Notes under the pieces: generated by a model
The model's database searches: none
What the model saw: the letters and a program-made list of their open reading frames with translations, nothing else
What the model was told of the DNA's origin: nothing
Translations under genes and position numbers: made by a program
Part shown: one piece after another, positions 42,650-50,947 of the stretch
How positions within the stretch are numbered: position 1 is the stretch's first letter
Layout of the letters: every line of letters starts with the position of its first letter
Assembly: GCF_014207255.1 (NCBI RefSeq)
Contig: NZ_JACHCZ010000006.1
Location: 288,965 to 352,964, forward strand
Length of the DNA: 64,000 nt
Origin: Pseudomonas sp. JAI120
GTDB lineage: Bacteria > Pseudomonadota > Gammaproteobacteria > Pseudomonadales > Pseudomonadaceae
Direction of reading: 5' to 3'

Positions 42650-43481
42650 GGTAGCTCCTCTTGAGCAGCAGTTGATGGACCACGGTGACCACGGTCATCA
42701 GCGCCACCAGCACCACGGCCAGGGCGCTGGCCATGTTCGGATCGAGGGATACATCCCCCGACACCAGGCCGGCGATACGAATCGGCAGCACGTTGAAGTT
42801 ACCGGTGGTCAAGGCGTAGACCGTCGCGTAGGCACCCAGGGCATTGGCCAGCAGGATCACGAACGTGCCCAGTAGCGCCGGGGTGAGCACCGGCAAGCCG
42901 ATATGTCGCCAGAACTGCCAGCCATTGGCGCCGAGCAGGGCCGCCGACTCACGCCAGTCTTCGCGCAGTGCGTCAAAGGCCGGATAGAGCAGCAGCACGC
43001 CGAGCGGAATCTGGAAGTAGGTATAGAGGATGATCAAGCCGGTCTTGGAGTACAGGTTGAAGTCCTGAATGATCCCGGCTTGCTTGAGCATGATGGTGAT
43101 GCTGCCGTTGAACCCCAGCAAAATGATGAACGCGAAGGCCAGGGGCACGCCGGCAAAGTTGCTGGTCATGTTGGCGAAGGCGGTGACGAAGTTGCGCAGC
43201 GGCGAATCCACCCGGCGGAGGGAGTAACTGCCCAGCGTGGCGATGATGATGCCGAAGATGCTCGAGTAGAAGCTGATCTCCAGGCTGAACTGGATGGCCT
43301 GCAGGTAGAACTTCGAACTGAAGATGCGCGTGAAGTTGTCCACGCCCCACCCGGTTTCTTCGGTTTGCAGACTATTGATCAGCACCCATACCAGCGGGGC
43401 AATCTCGAACACGATAAAAAACAGCGCGAAAGGCACCAGGCACAGCAGGGCCAGCCATTTGCCGCGGGATATTGAACTCAC
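42636..43481 (-). CDS. ABC transporter permease (first)
   Basis: A 281-residue inner-membrane permease of PotB/PhnU type with about six helices and the EAA loop DALREDWRESAALLGANGWQFWRHIGLPVL. The start is taken as GTG 43481 (MSSISRGKWLALL), which overlaps the phosphodiesterase stop as GTGA with GGGAG upstream. The longer frame to 43547 would run deep into the preceding gene and reads as non-membrane sequence. Confidence 0.9.
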   Translation of the reverse strand: MSSISRGKWLALLCLVPFALFFIVFEIAPLVWVLINSLQTEETGWGVDNFTRIFSSKFYLQAIQFSLEISFYSSIFGIIIATLGSYSLRRVDSPLRNFVTAFANMTSNFAGVPLAFAFIILLGFNGSITIMLKQAGIIQDFNLYSKTGLIILYTYFQIPLGVLLLYPAFDALREDWRESAALLGANGWQFWRHIGLPVLTPALLGTFVILLANALGAYATVYALTTGNFNVLPIRIAGLVSGDVSLDPNMASALAVVLVALMTVVTVVHQLLLKRSYHVSR

Positions 43482-44284
43482 TTCAGTAACTCCCGGCACA
43501 CAGGTTTGTCGTGGGGTACGCCCAGCAGTTCGCAGACGGTGCCGCACAGGTCGGTCTGTTTCGGTGTGGCCCCGGCGTCCAGGCTGAAGGCATCGCCGAG
43601 GACGAACAGCGGCACTTCCCGTTCTTCCGGCAGCAGGCCGTTGTGGGAGCGGTCGTTGTTCATGCCGTGGTCGGCGGTCACCAGCACCTGGTAACCGGCA
43701 TCGAGCCAGGTTTGCAGGTAGTCGGCCAGGATGATGTCGGCCGAGCGTGCACTGTTGCGGTACTGCGGTGTGTCGAGGCCGTGCTTGTGGCCGGCGTCGT
43801 CGATGTTCATCGGGTGCACCACCATAAAGTCCGGCGCGTGCTTGAGCCGCAGGCTTTCGGCGTCGGCGAACAGGTGGGAATCCGGGTAGTGGTCATTCCA
43901 GTAGAAATGCCCGTGCTGGATCGCCAGCGCCTTGTCGTCGGTATGACGATCCCTTGCGGCGAGAAAGGGCGTGCGGTTATACAACTCGCTGACCCAATGG
44001 TAAGCCGCCGCGGCAGTGGTAAGACCCGCGTCGGTGGCGTAATGGAAAATGCTGCGCTGGTTGGACAGGCGCGAGACCTGGTTGTGCACGATACCGCTGT
44101 GGATCGGTGGCACACCGGTGAGGATGCATTCATACAGCGGGCGGGACAGGGCGGGCAGTTCACATTCCAGCGTGTAGAGGGCTGCGCGTCCTGCGCCGAC
44201 ATAGGCCTGCAAGTGCCCCATTGTGTGCCGGGCAACCTCGAAGTTCAGGCCGTCGAGCACGACAAGGATGACTGGGTGCTTCAT
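43478..44284 (-). CDS. Alkaline-phosphatase-superfamily phosphodiesterase / phosphonoacetate-hydrolase-like
   Basis: A 268-residue metal-dependent hydrolase of the type-I phosphodiesterase/nucleotide-pyrophosphatase group. Seen are VILVVLDGLNFEVAR (first metal Asp), a LTGVPPIHSG loop, HPMNIDDAGHKHG and VTADHGMNNDRSHNG (second metal set). There is no signal peptide, so it acts in the cytoplasm after uptake. It is encoded between the substrate-binding protein and the permeases of a phosphonate-type ABC importer, which suggests that it splits the imported phosphodiester or phosphonate. Start ATG 44284 with GGAG upstream; the frame before it reads through the REP palindrome. Confidence 0.8.
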   Translation of the reverse strand: MKHPVILVVLDGLNFEVARHTMGHLQAYVGAGRAALYTLECELPALSRPLYECILTGVPPIHSGIVHNQVSRLSNQRSIFHYATDAGLTTAAAAYHWVSELYNRTPFLAARDRHTDDKALAIQHGHFYWNDHYPDSHLFADAESLRLKHAPDFMVVHPMNIDDAGHKHGLDTPQYRNSARSADIILADYLQTWLDAGYQVLVTADHGMNNDRSHNGLLPEEREVPLFVLGDAFSLDAGATPKQTDLCGTVCELLGVPHDKPVCRELLK

Positions 44285-44344
44285 GGGGGGCGACGCTCCG
44301 CAATGATTGACTTGGCTCAATTCCTCTGGAGGAACGGGGTCAAA

Positions 44345-44403
44345 AATGTGGGAGGGGGCAAGCCCCCTCCCACATTGGATCTCCACTGGAGCTCCAATGT
44401 GGG
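44345..44403. repeat. Perfect REP-like palindrome with overlapping second hairpin
   Basis: AATGTGGGAGGGGG, CAAG and CCCCCTCCCACATT form a perfect 14-bp stem (44345-44376). Its right arm overlaps a second inverted repeat, CCCACATTGGA (44369-44379) with TCCAATGTGGG (44393-44403), so the two hairpins exclude each other. The element lies inside the operon, between the binding-protein gene and the phosphodiesterase gene, and would lower expression of the latter or stabilise the binding-protein mRNA. Confidence 0.75.
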
Positions 44404-44411
44404 ATAAACCC

Positions 44412-45488
44412 TTACTTCATCTCTACGATGACCTGCTCGTTCCACAGCTGAGGCAGCTTTTTGGACGTCGCTTCCCAGGCATCGGCATCCTTGATCGGCT
44501 GCGGGTTGGCCTTGGTGTATTGCTCGCCCGGGATCAGGTTCTTGGCAATGTCGGCCGGCAGTTTCAGGTCGGTTTCAGCACGGATCGGACGTGCGTTGCC
44601 ACGCGCCAGGTTGAGTTGGCCGGCGTCGCTGAAGATGTATTCGCGGGTCAGCTTGGCGGCGTTCGGGTGCTTGGCGTATTTGTTGATGATGGTGGTGTAG
44701 CCGGATTTCACCGAGCCGTCCGATGGGATCAACACCACGTAGTCATCCGGGTTGGCCATCTTGGCTTTGTAGCTCAGGCCGTTGAAGTCCCAGACGATCC
44801 CCACTTCGACTTCGCCTTTTTCCATGGTGGCGATGGTCGGGTTGGACAGGCCGAGGCGACCTTGCTGGGCGATCTTGGTGAAGAATTGCAGGCCGGGGGC
44901 GATGTTCTTTTCATCGCCTTTATTGGCGATGGCGGCGGCGAGTACGGCGTTGGAGGCCTGGGCCGCAGTGCTCACGTCACCCACCGAGACTTTGTATTTG
45001 CCGGTTTGCAGGTCAGCCCAGCTGGTAGGGACTTCGGAGCCGTGCAGCAGCTTCTTGTTGACGATGAACGCGATGGTGCCGGTGTAGGCCAGGGCCCAGT
45101 GACCGTCCTTGTCTTTCGCCCAATCCGGCACCGAAGCCCAGGTAGAAGGTTTATACGGCTGGGTGACTTCCTGCTTCACCGCGATCGGGCCGAAGGCGGC
45201 GCCTACGTCGCCGATGTCAGCGCTGGCGTTGTCTTTTTCGGCTTTGAACTTGGCGATTTCCTGGGCCGAGCTCATGTCGGTGTCGATGTGCTTGAGGCCG
45301 TAGGTCTTGGCCAGGTCTTCCCACGTGCCTTTCCAGTTGGCCCAGTCATCGGGCATGCCGACGCTGTTGACGGCACCTTCCGCTTTCGCGGCGGCTTCCA
45401 GAGTTTTTAAATCGGTATCAGCGGCCATGGCGGCGGTGCACATGGCAATGGTCGAGCCTAACAGTGATGCCAGGAAAAGCTGTTTCAT
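44412..45488 (-). CDS. ABC transporter periplasmic substrate-binding protein
   Basis: A 358-residue binding protein with signal peptide (cut after AAMA) and the type-II periplasmic fold of the PotD/AfuA/PhnS group (TLEAAAKAEGAVNSVGMPDDWANW, ADIGDVGAAFGP, AYTGTIAFIVNKKLL, GIVWDFNG). AAGGAG lies 6 bases before the ATG. First gene of the operon. A REP hairpin just after it probably makes it more abundant than the transporter genes, as is usual. Ligand unknown; polyamines are possible by family, an organophosphorus compound by context. Confidence 0.88.
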   Translation of the reverse strand: MKQLFLASLLGSTIAMCTAAMAADTDLKTLEAAAKAEGAVNSVGMPDDWANWKGTWEDLAKTYGLKHIDTDMSSAQEIAKFKAEKDNASADIGDVGAAFGPIAVKQEVTQPYKPSTWASVPDWAKDKDGHWALAYTGTIAFIVNKKLLHGSEVPTSWADLQTGKYKVSVGDVSTAAQASNAVLAAAIANKGDEKNIAPGLQFFTKIAQQGRLGLSNPTIATMEKGEVEVGIVWDFNGLSYKAKMANPDDYVVLIPSDGSVKSGYTTIINKYAKHPNAAKLTREYIFSDAGQLNLARGNARPIRAETDLKLPADIAKNLIPGEQYTKANPQPIKDADAWEATSKKLPQLWNEQVIVEMK

Positions 45489-45539
45489 CCGAAGCTCCTT
45501 TGGGCGTTTTCAACGCGGCGGTGTTTTCTACGGTGTTGT

Positions 45540-45551
45540 TGGTCTAGGTCA
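45540..45551. promoter_or_regulatory. Putative UTRA-regulator operator near the binding-protein gene
   Basis: TGGTCTAGGTCA, 8 of 10 core positions of GGTCTAGACC conserved, 52 bases upstream of the binding-protein start. A further half-like site TCTAGAC lies 19 bases beyond it. Confidence 0.55.
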
Positions 45552-45809
45552 GAGCAATACCTGAGCCAATCTAGACGCGATGGATGACAGTTTCATGTCG
45601 ATGTCGTTTTTAAAGCCTTGATGTCGTTCGGCGCAGACTTAGCGTAGACCATGCTCAAATGCCCGCAGGGACTGGACTTGGCCGGCGTATTGCAGGGTGT
45701 GGTGCAGGGACGGGACAGGGACTGTCATCTGTCGGTCATCAGGAGTGCCTAGGCTGGCAGGCAGTCGTGCAAGCCCATTTATGCAGCGGTTTGTGCACCT
45801 GAACAGTGC

Positions 45810-45821
45810 TGGTCTAGTCCA
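45810..45821. promoter_or_regulatory. Putative UTRA-regulator operator before the regulator gene
   Basis: TGGTCTAGTCCA, close to the palindrome TGGTCTAGACCA, ends 14 bases before the regulator ATG; binding there would be autoregulatory. Confidence 0.55.
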
Positions 45822-45835
45822 GATAGGTAACGTTG

Positions 45836-46549
45836 ATGCGTGATGAGGCAATCAAGGCGGTGACATCCATTGGCCTGGCGCTGCAAGAGCAGATCGACCA
45901 CGGCCTGTTGCCGCCCGCAAGCAAGCTGCCCGCCGAGCGCAAGCTCAGCGAGTTGTTTGGTACCACTCGAATTACGGTGCGGGAAGCCTTGTTACAACTG
46001 GAGGCTCAAGGGCAGATTTATCGCGAGGAGCGTCGTGGCTGGTTTGTCTCGCCGCCTCGGCTGGCCTACAACCTGATGCAGCGCAGTCACTTTCACGCCA
46101 TGGTCAACGACCAGGGGCGGGTGGCGTCCACCGAAGTCATCAGTGCGCGGCTGCAACCGGCCTCGGCGGCGGTGTGTGCGTGGCTGCAGTTGCCAGCGTT
46201 GTCCCGCGTGATCCAGATCTGCCGGGGGCGGCGGATTGACGGGCGGCTGGTGTTATACGTGGAGCACTACCTGAACCCGCAGTATTTCCCGGGGATTCTT
46301 GAGTGCGACCTGAATCAGTCGATGACCGAGTTGTATGCGCGCAAGTACGACTTGCACTACGGGCGGGTGCGCTTCGAGATCGTGCCGACCTCATTGCCGG
46401 TGGAGGCTGCGGCCGCATTGCGCATGTCGGTGGGCAGCCCGGGCTTGCGGATCGCCCGGGTCAATTACGACCAGCACCAGCGGTTGATCGACTGCGACCT
46501 GGAATTCTGGCGGCATGATGCGATTCATGTTGGCGTCGATGTGGTGTGA
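45836..46549 (+). CDS. GntR-family (HutC/UTRA) transcriptional regulator
   Basis: A 237-residue regulator. The winged HTH is at 1-75 (LPAERKLSELFGTTRITVREALLQLEAQG), followed by a UTRA ligand-binding domain (about 90-232; RLVLYVEHYLNPQYFPGILECD, LRIARVNYDQHQRLIDCDLEFWRHDAI). PhnF-like members respond to phosphonate or sugar-phosphate ligands. It is divergent from the ABC-transporter operon with matching operators in between. ATG 45836 is chosen; a TTG directly before it is in frame. It converges on fpvF, with only 15 bases between the stops. Confidence 0.88.
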   Translation: MRDEAIKAVTSIGLALQEQIDHGLLPPASKLPAERKLSELFGTTRITVREALLQLEAQGQIYREERRGWFVSPPRLAYNLMQRSHFHAMVNDQGRVASTEVISARLQPASAAVCAWLQLPALSRVIQICRGRRIDGRLVLYVEHYLNPQYFPGILECDLNQSMTELYARKYDLHYGRVRFEIVPTSLPVEAAAALRMSVGSPGLRIARVNYDQHQRLIDCDLEFWRHDAIHVGVDVV

Positions 46550-46564
46550 TCGGGGTGCTCGCTC

Positions 46565-47488
46565 CTACAGTGAGTGCACCGTGAGTTCCTTGATCACCTG
46601 ATCCACATTGCCCTCCAGCTCCGATACCGGGTCCGCGCCGTCTACGTTCAACACCAGCAGCGTTGAGCCGCCTGCCGTGATAGCGGCTTTCACTGCGTCA
46701 CTCGGCTGGCGATGATGCAGCACTACGGCCACGTCGTTGTCCTTCAGCGCTGCACTGAGTTTCTGTAATGCCCCAGGCGTCCAATCGGCGTCGGGCCGGG
46801 CATCGGTGCTGAGCAGTTCCAGATTCAAACTGCTGATTAGATACGCAAAGTGATCGCTCAAACTGACCACACTCAGGTTGTCCGCCTTGGCCAGTCGCGC
46901 CTCGCTGTCGGCGCTGAGCTTGAGCAGGCGTTGCTTGAGGGCGGCCAGGTTGGCGTCGATCTTCGCCTTGGCGCCGGGGGCCAGGCGGCTCAGGTCGGCG
47001 GCCAGGACATCGGCCATGCGCCCCAGGTTGTTGCTCGATTGCCACGGCTGGCTGTTCAAGCCGTCGGTGACGCCAGGTTGCACGGCGATCCCCGGCAAGC
47101 CGCCATCCACGGGGCGTGCGGCATCGATTTCGACAATGCCGATATTGCTGCGCCGTGCCACGGGGTAGAGCGGGTCATCGGCCCACAGCGAGCGCAGGCC
47201 GATGGCGGCGTCGGCGTCCTGGGCCAGTGTGTTCAGTGCCGGCGCGCCACGGCCGGTGAAGTACGACACCTGTCGCGAGCCCGGCAGGTTGGCGGGGGCC
47301 GCGCGCTCAAGCTGCACGTCGGAGCCCTTGAGCAACACCTCGGCCAAGCCGTAGGTGATCGGCAGCGAGGCCAGGACTTTGACCGGTTTGGCCGCGTGAG
47401 CAGCAGGTTTGCCCACGTCGGCCGCCATCAGTGGCGTGGTGATCAAGCAAGCGATGGCCAGGGCCAGAGGCTGAAGAACGGAGCGCAT
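46565..47488 (-). CDS. fpvF: FpvF, periplasmic binding protein of the ferripyoverdine-iron system
   Basis: A 307-residue periplasmic protein with signal peptide (cut after LMAA), of the ZnuA/cluster-A-I metal-binding family. Few of the expected histidine ligands are present: only SLSDHFAYL and VVLHHRQPSD stand out. In P. aeruginosa FpvF binds pyoverdine together with FpvC. It is the last gene of the operon and its ATG shares one base with the fpvE stop. Recognised by the complete fpvGHJK-CDEF order; the sequence alone would only say metal-type binding protein. Confidence 0.82.
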   Translation of the reverse strand: MRSVLQPLALAIACLITTPLMAADVGKPAAHAAKPVKVLASLPITYGLAEVLLKGSDVQLERAAPANLPGSRQVSYFTGRGAPALNTLAQDADAAIGLRSLWADDPLYPVARRSNIGIVEIDAARPVDGGLPGIAVQPGVTDGLNSQPWQSSNNLGRMADVLAADLSRLAPGAKAKIDANLAALKQRLLKLSADSEARLAKADNLSVVSLSDHFAYLISSLNLELLSTDARPDADWTPGALQKLSAALKDNDVAVVLHHRQPSDAVKAAITAGGSTLLVLNVDGADPVSELEGNVDQVIKELTVHSL

Positions 47489-48387
47489 TATCCAAGGTTC
47501 CCTTTAAGGCTGGGCACGGTGCCGCGCGCGATGGCGGCAAAGGCAAAGGCGATACCGGCCATCAGGATGATCGCGGCACCGGAGGGGATGGGCAGGTCGA
47601 AGATGATCGGCAACAGGATCCCGCACAGGGTGCTGACGGTGGCGATCACCACCGAGATCCAGAAGAAGCCTTTGAGCGACTGGCTCAGCAAGCGTGCCGC
47701 CGCGGCCGGAATCACCAGCAGCGCGCCCACCAGGATGGCGCCAATGACCTTGACTGCCGCCACGGTGATCAGCGTCACCAGGATCACGAACAGGTAGTCC
47801 AGGGTCTTCACCGCCACGCCACGCACCGCCGCCAATTGCGGGTTGAAGCTGGCGAGCATGATGCGGTTGTACAGCGGCAGCGCCAGCGCCATCACCAGGG
47901 CGCCGACAATCGCCAGTACCAGCAAGTCGTTGCCGTTGACCGTCAGCACCGAACCGAACAGCACGTTTTCGAGGATGTGCACGTTGATCTTGCCCGCCAG
48001 GATCAGCAGCAGGCTGGCGCCCAGTGCCAGGGACACCGACAGGAACACGCCGATCAAGGTGTCTGGCGCCAGGCCGGTGCGGTTGCGCAGGTAGTTGAGC
48101 AGGATGCCGAACAAAAGGCAGTAACCGAACAGGCTGCCATAGGGGCCGGTGTAGGGCTCGCCCAGCAGAATGCCCACGGCCACGCCGGTCAGCGCGGCAT
48201 GACCGACCGCTTCGGAGAAAAACGCAAAGCGCTTGACCACCACCAGCGTGCCCAGGCCGCCCAGCACCGGGCCGATCAGCAGGCCGGCGAGCAGGGCGTT
48301 GACGACAAAACCATAGGCCAACGCTTCCGGCAGGTAACCGGACGATGCCCAGCCCTGGACCATCAGGCGAAACGCTTCATAACTCAT
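47488..48387 (-). CDS. fpvE: FpvE, ABC permease for iron released from ferripyoverdine
   Basis: A 299-residue ZnuB/ABC-3-family permease with about eight to nine helices (ALAYGFVVNALLAGLLIGPVLGGLG; FAFFSEAVGHAALTGVAVGILLG; AAVKVIGAILVGALLVIPAAAARLL). It forms the inner-membrane channel with FpvD. The ATG at 48387 overlaps the fpvD stop as ATGA; the frame upstream of it belongs to fpvD in another phase. Confidence 0.88.
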   Translation of the reverse strand: MSYEAFRLMVQGWASSGYLPEALAYGFVVNALLAGLLIGPVLGGLGTLVVVKRFAFFSEAVGHAALTGVAVGILLGEPYTGPYGSLFGYCLLFGILLNYLRNRTGLAPDTLIGVFLSVSLALGASLLLILAGKINVHILENVLFGSVLTVNGNDLLVLAIVGALVMALALPLYNRIMLASFNPQLAAVRGVAVKTLDYLFVILVTLITVAAVKVIGAILVGALLVIPAAAARLLSQSLKGFFWISVVIATVSTLCGILLPIIFDLPIPSGAAIILMAGIAFAFAAIARGTVPSLKGNLG

Positions 48388-49130
48388 TGCGCCGTGCTCC
48401 GAGGATGGGTAGAGAACAGTGTCAGCAAGCGGTCCGGCGTCAGCGCCTCTTTCGGCGTGGCGTCGAACAGCAGGCGGCGGTTCAGGCCGGTGACGCGGTC
48501 GGCCAGGCGGCCCACGGCTTCCAGGTCGTGCTCGATCCATAGCACAGTGATCCCGGCCAGGCGCCAGTTACTGAGCAAGCGTTCGAACACCTGGATGCCG
48601 GCCTCATCGAGGGCCGACATCGGTTCATCGAGGACCAGCAGTTGCGGCGCGGGAATCAACCCCTGGGCCAACAACACGCGCTGGCGCTCGCCGCCAGACA
48701 GTGCGCCCATGCGGCGCTTGCGCTTGTCCTGCATGCCGACCCGTTCCAGCGCCTCGCCAATCGCGGCGGCGTACTGTTTGGACAACCCCAGAAACGCCGG
48801 ACGGCGCTGGCACATGGCGGCCATGAAATCGTCGACGGTCATCGGCAAACCACGGTCGAACTCCAGCGCCTGGGGCACATAACCGATGGTGCCGGGCGTG
48901 GACGGCCACTGCAGGCTTAACCGACCCTGGTGCGGCGTTTGTCCCAGCAGGGTCTTTATCAGCGAGCTCTTACCGCCGCCGTTGGGGCCCACCAGCGCAT
49001 GAATACTGCCCGGCTGCACCTGGAAGCTCACGCCGTCGAGGATCACGGTGCGGCCCAGGGTCAGGGACACCTTGTCGAAGTCGAGGGTCGGACCGACGCA
49101 GGCGACGTTAAGTTGTTCCGCTGCGGTCAT
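48384..49130 (-). CDS. fpvD: FpvD, ABC ATP-binding protein
   Basis: A 248-residue ABC ATPase of the metal-uptake (ZnuC/MntB) branch: Walker A GPNGGGKSSLIKTL, signature ALSGGERQRVLLAQ, Walker B LLVLDEPMSALDE and the switch region IEHDLEAVGRLAD. Overlaps fpvC upstream and fpvE downstream by four bases each, so the transporter parts are translated in step. In P. aeruginosa the FpvCDEF complex takes iron from the pyoverdine-free pool in the periplasm. Confidence 0.88.
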   Translation of the reverse strand: MTAAEQLNVACVGPTLDFDKVSLTLGRTVILDGVSFQVQPGSIHALVGPNGGGKSSLIKTLLGQTPHQGRLSLQWPSTPGTIGYVPQALEFDRGLPMTVDDFMAAMCQRRPAFLGLSKQYAAAIGEALERVGMQDKRKRRMGALSGGERQRVLLAQGLIPAPQLLVLDEPMSALDEAGIQVFERLLSNWRLAGITVLWIEHDLEAVGRLADRVTGLNRRLLFDATPKEALTPDRLLTLFSTHPRSTAQ

Positions 49131-50047
49131 GCCCCCGACTCCTGAATCGCCCGCACCACGGTGTTGAGGTTGCCGGTCATTTCCACTTCGTATTTTTCAG
49201 CGCTGTATTCGCCGTAGGAAATATGTGACAGCGGGTACAGCTTGACCCCGGATTCGCGCTGGATGGTGTCGACGTAAGTGGACGGGAAATCCATCTCCGA
49301 GAAGATCACCTTCACGTCCAGGGCGCGCAGTTCATCGATGGTTTTCTTCAACTGGCTGGGGCTCGGCTCGATACCGTGGGCCGGCTCGACCACGGCCGTG
49401 ACTTCCAGGCCGAACTCGCGCAGCAGGTAATCGTAGGCCGCGTGCACGGTGGCGACGCGCAGGTCCGGGTTGGGCGCGCCGGTCAACTTGGCCAGGGCAT
49501 CGGCACGCATCTGCCGCAGGCGTTTGCCATAGGCGCGGGCGTTCTGGGTGTAGGTCTTGGCGTTGTCCGGGTCGAGCTTGCCCAGTTCCCGGGCGATGTT
49601 GTTGACCTGGGCAATCGACGCACTGATCGACAGGAACGTGTGCGGGTTGACCACCTTGCCGGCACCACGCGCGGCGTTGCCGGTAGCCGCCAGCAGCGGC
49701 ACATTGGCGTTGGCTTCGATCACCGGGATGTCCGGGCGCTCGCTGGTGGCGATCATGCGGTCGGCGAAGTCGTCATGGCCGACGCCGTTGAGCACGATCA
49801 CATCCAGGGTGCCGATGCGCTTGATGTCTTCGGCGCGTGGCTCGTAGGCGTGGGGGTTGAAGCCGGCCGGGATCAGCGGCACCACTTCTGCCTTGTCGCC
49901 GACGATATTGGCCACGTAGCTGTAATACGGGTGCAGGGTGATACCGATACGCAGGCGTTTGGCCGCCTCGGCATTCGCGAGGGGAGCGAGTATCAGGCTG
50001 AACAGGCCAACCAGAAATACGCGCAACAGGGGAGATGAAATAGACAT
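49127..50047 (-). CDS. fpvC: FpvC, periplasmic metal-binding protein of the ferripyoverdine-iron system
   Basis: A 306-residue cluster-A-I binding protein with signal peptide (cut after ANA). Metal-ligand candidates are clear: His in ITLHPYYSYV, GVGHDDFADRM and NPHTF, the PAHGIEPSPSQL region, and Asp in SEMDFPSTYVD. FpvC chelates ferrous iron set free by FpvG-dependent reduction and hands it to FpvDE. ATG 50047 is chosen as it starts the signal peptide; the upstream extension overlaps fpvK in another frame. Confidence 0.88.
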   Translation of the reverse strand: MSISSPLLRVFLVGLFSLILAPLANAEAAKRLRIGITLHPYYSYVANIVGDKAEVVPLIPAGFNPHAYEPRAEDIKRIGTLDVIVLNGVGHDDFADRMIATSERPDIPVIEANANVPLLAATGNAARGAGKVVNPHTFLSISASIAQVNNIARELGKLDPDNAKTYTQNARAYGKRLRQMRADALAKLTGAPNPDLRVATVHAAYDYLLREFGLEVTAVVEPAHGIEPSPSQLKKTIDELRALDVKVIFSEMDFPSTYVDTIQRESGVKLYPLSHISYGEYSAEKYEVEMTGNLNTVVRAIQESGA

Positions 50048-50066
50048 GGGCAATCGGTCTTCTCGT

Positions 50067-50627
50067 TCAGTGGCGGTGCTGGCGGGTGACGCCGGCATCG
50101 AATTGCGCGATCACCTGCTGCCAGCCGGCTGCGATCAGCGCCTGGTCAGTGAGGTCGGCGGGGGTGGCCAGGTCTTTGCTGCGGTTGAGCCAGATGTCCG
50201 GCTCGTCACCTTGCACGCGCATGAGCAGCGAGCCACTGGTGGTCGGTGCCTGGCTCAGTCCCAGATAGGCCGAATTCGCCAGCAACTGCCAGCGGTGGTC
50301 GCCACGACTGACCGAACTGGCGTCGTGGGCAAACGGCGCAAAGCCTTCTGCGGCCAGTTGCTCGGGGGTGGGCAGGGCGCTTTGCTCTTGCTGCAGCACG
50401 TGGATTTCATCCAGCGTTACCCGCAGGTCGGCGTAGATGCCTTGTTCGGCGGCGCTCAGGTCGCGGCGGGCGTCCAGTTGATGACTGGGCACCGCCGCGA
50501 CCTCCTGGGTTTCACCTTGCAGCGCCACCACCGTTCCCGCCACCGCCAGGATGATCAGGCACAGCAGCAGCACGTAGAGGGTCTCGTGGCCGGCACCGGC
50601 GGGGCGTACAACCTGTGTGGTACTCAT
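50067..50627 (-). CDS. fpvK: FpvK, single-pass membrane component (DUF6162 type)
   Basis: A 186-residue protein with one membrane helix (ETLYVLLLCLIILAVAGTVVAL, about 15-36) and a periplasmic remainder (DLRVTLDEIHVLQQEQ; DHRWQLLANSAYLGLSQ). It carries a histidine-containing tail RQHRH. In P. aeruginosa FpvK is part of the FpvGHJK reduction complex; its own role is not understood. Overlaps fpvJ by ATGA. Confidence 0.82.
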   Translation of the reverse strand: MSTTQVVRPAGAGHETLYVLLLCLIILAVAGTVVALQGETQEVAAVPSHQLDARRDLSAAEQGIYADLRVTLDEIHVLQQEQSALPTPEQLAAEGFAPFAHDASSVSRGDHRWQLLANSAYLGLSQAPTTSGSLLMRVQGDEPDIWLNRSKDLATPADLTDQALIAAGWQQVIAQFDAGVTRQHRH

Positions 50628-50947
50628 TGAGCCTGGATATCCGCTTGGTCGATTTCCACCACGTGACCGGGGCCGGCATCAAACAGCACGTAGAACTCGG
50701 ACGCGGGCTTTTTGAAGGTCAGTGTGGAGTCCTGGCCGAGCTTGCCGGGCACCAGGATGGTTTCGTCGTAGCCGATCACATCCAGGGTCACGCCGGGGGC
50801 GCCGCTGCCGTCGGAGAAACCGCCTTTGCACTGGATCTGCTCGCCGGGGATTTCCTTGCATTCGCACATCGGGTTGTGGGCAAAGGCTGTGGTACTGAAA
50901 CCGGCGCACAGCAACAGCGCGGCGCGGGACAGGCGCTTGAACGTCAT
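50624..50947 (-). CDS. fpvJ: FpvJ, small periplasmic component
   Basis: A 107-residue secreted protein: signal peptide ends at TTAFA, and the mature N-terminus HNPMCECKEIPGEQIQCKGG has three cysteines and could bind metal or a haem-like cofactor. The rest is a small beta domain. In P. aeruginosa FpvJ contacts FpvC and FpvG. It overlaps fpvH and fpvK by four bases each. Confidence 0.8.
   Translation of the reverse strand: MTFKRLSRAALLLCAGFSTTAFAHNPMCECKEIPGEQIQCKGGFSDGSGAPGVTLDVIGYDETILVPGKLGQDSTLTFKKPASEFYVLFDAGPGHVVEIDQADIQAQ

Larger units (their letters stand above)
45489..45835. promoter_or_regulatory. Divergent control region of the ABC operon and its UTRA regulator
   Basis: 347 bases. 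Three copies of the GGTCTAGACC-like core recognised by many GntR/UTRA repressors are visible: TGGTCTAGGTCA (45540-45551), a TCTAGAC part-site (45570-45576) and TGGTCTAGTCCA (45810-45821). One lies by each divergent start, which suggests repression of the operon and autoregulation. Confidence 0.6.
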
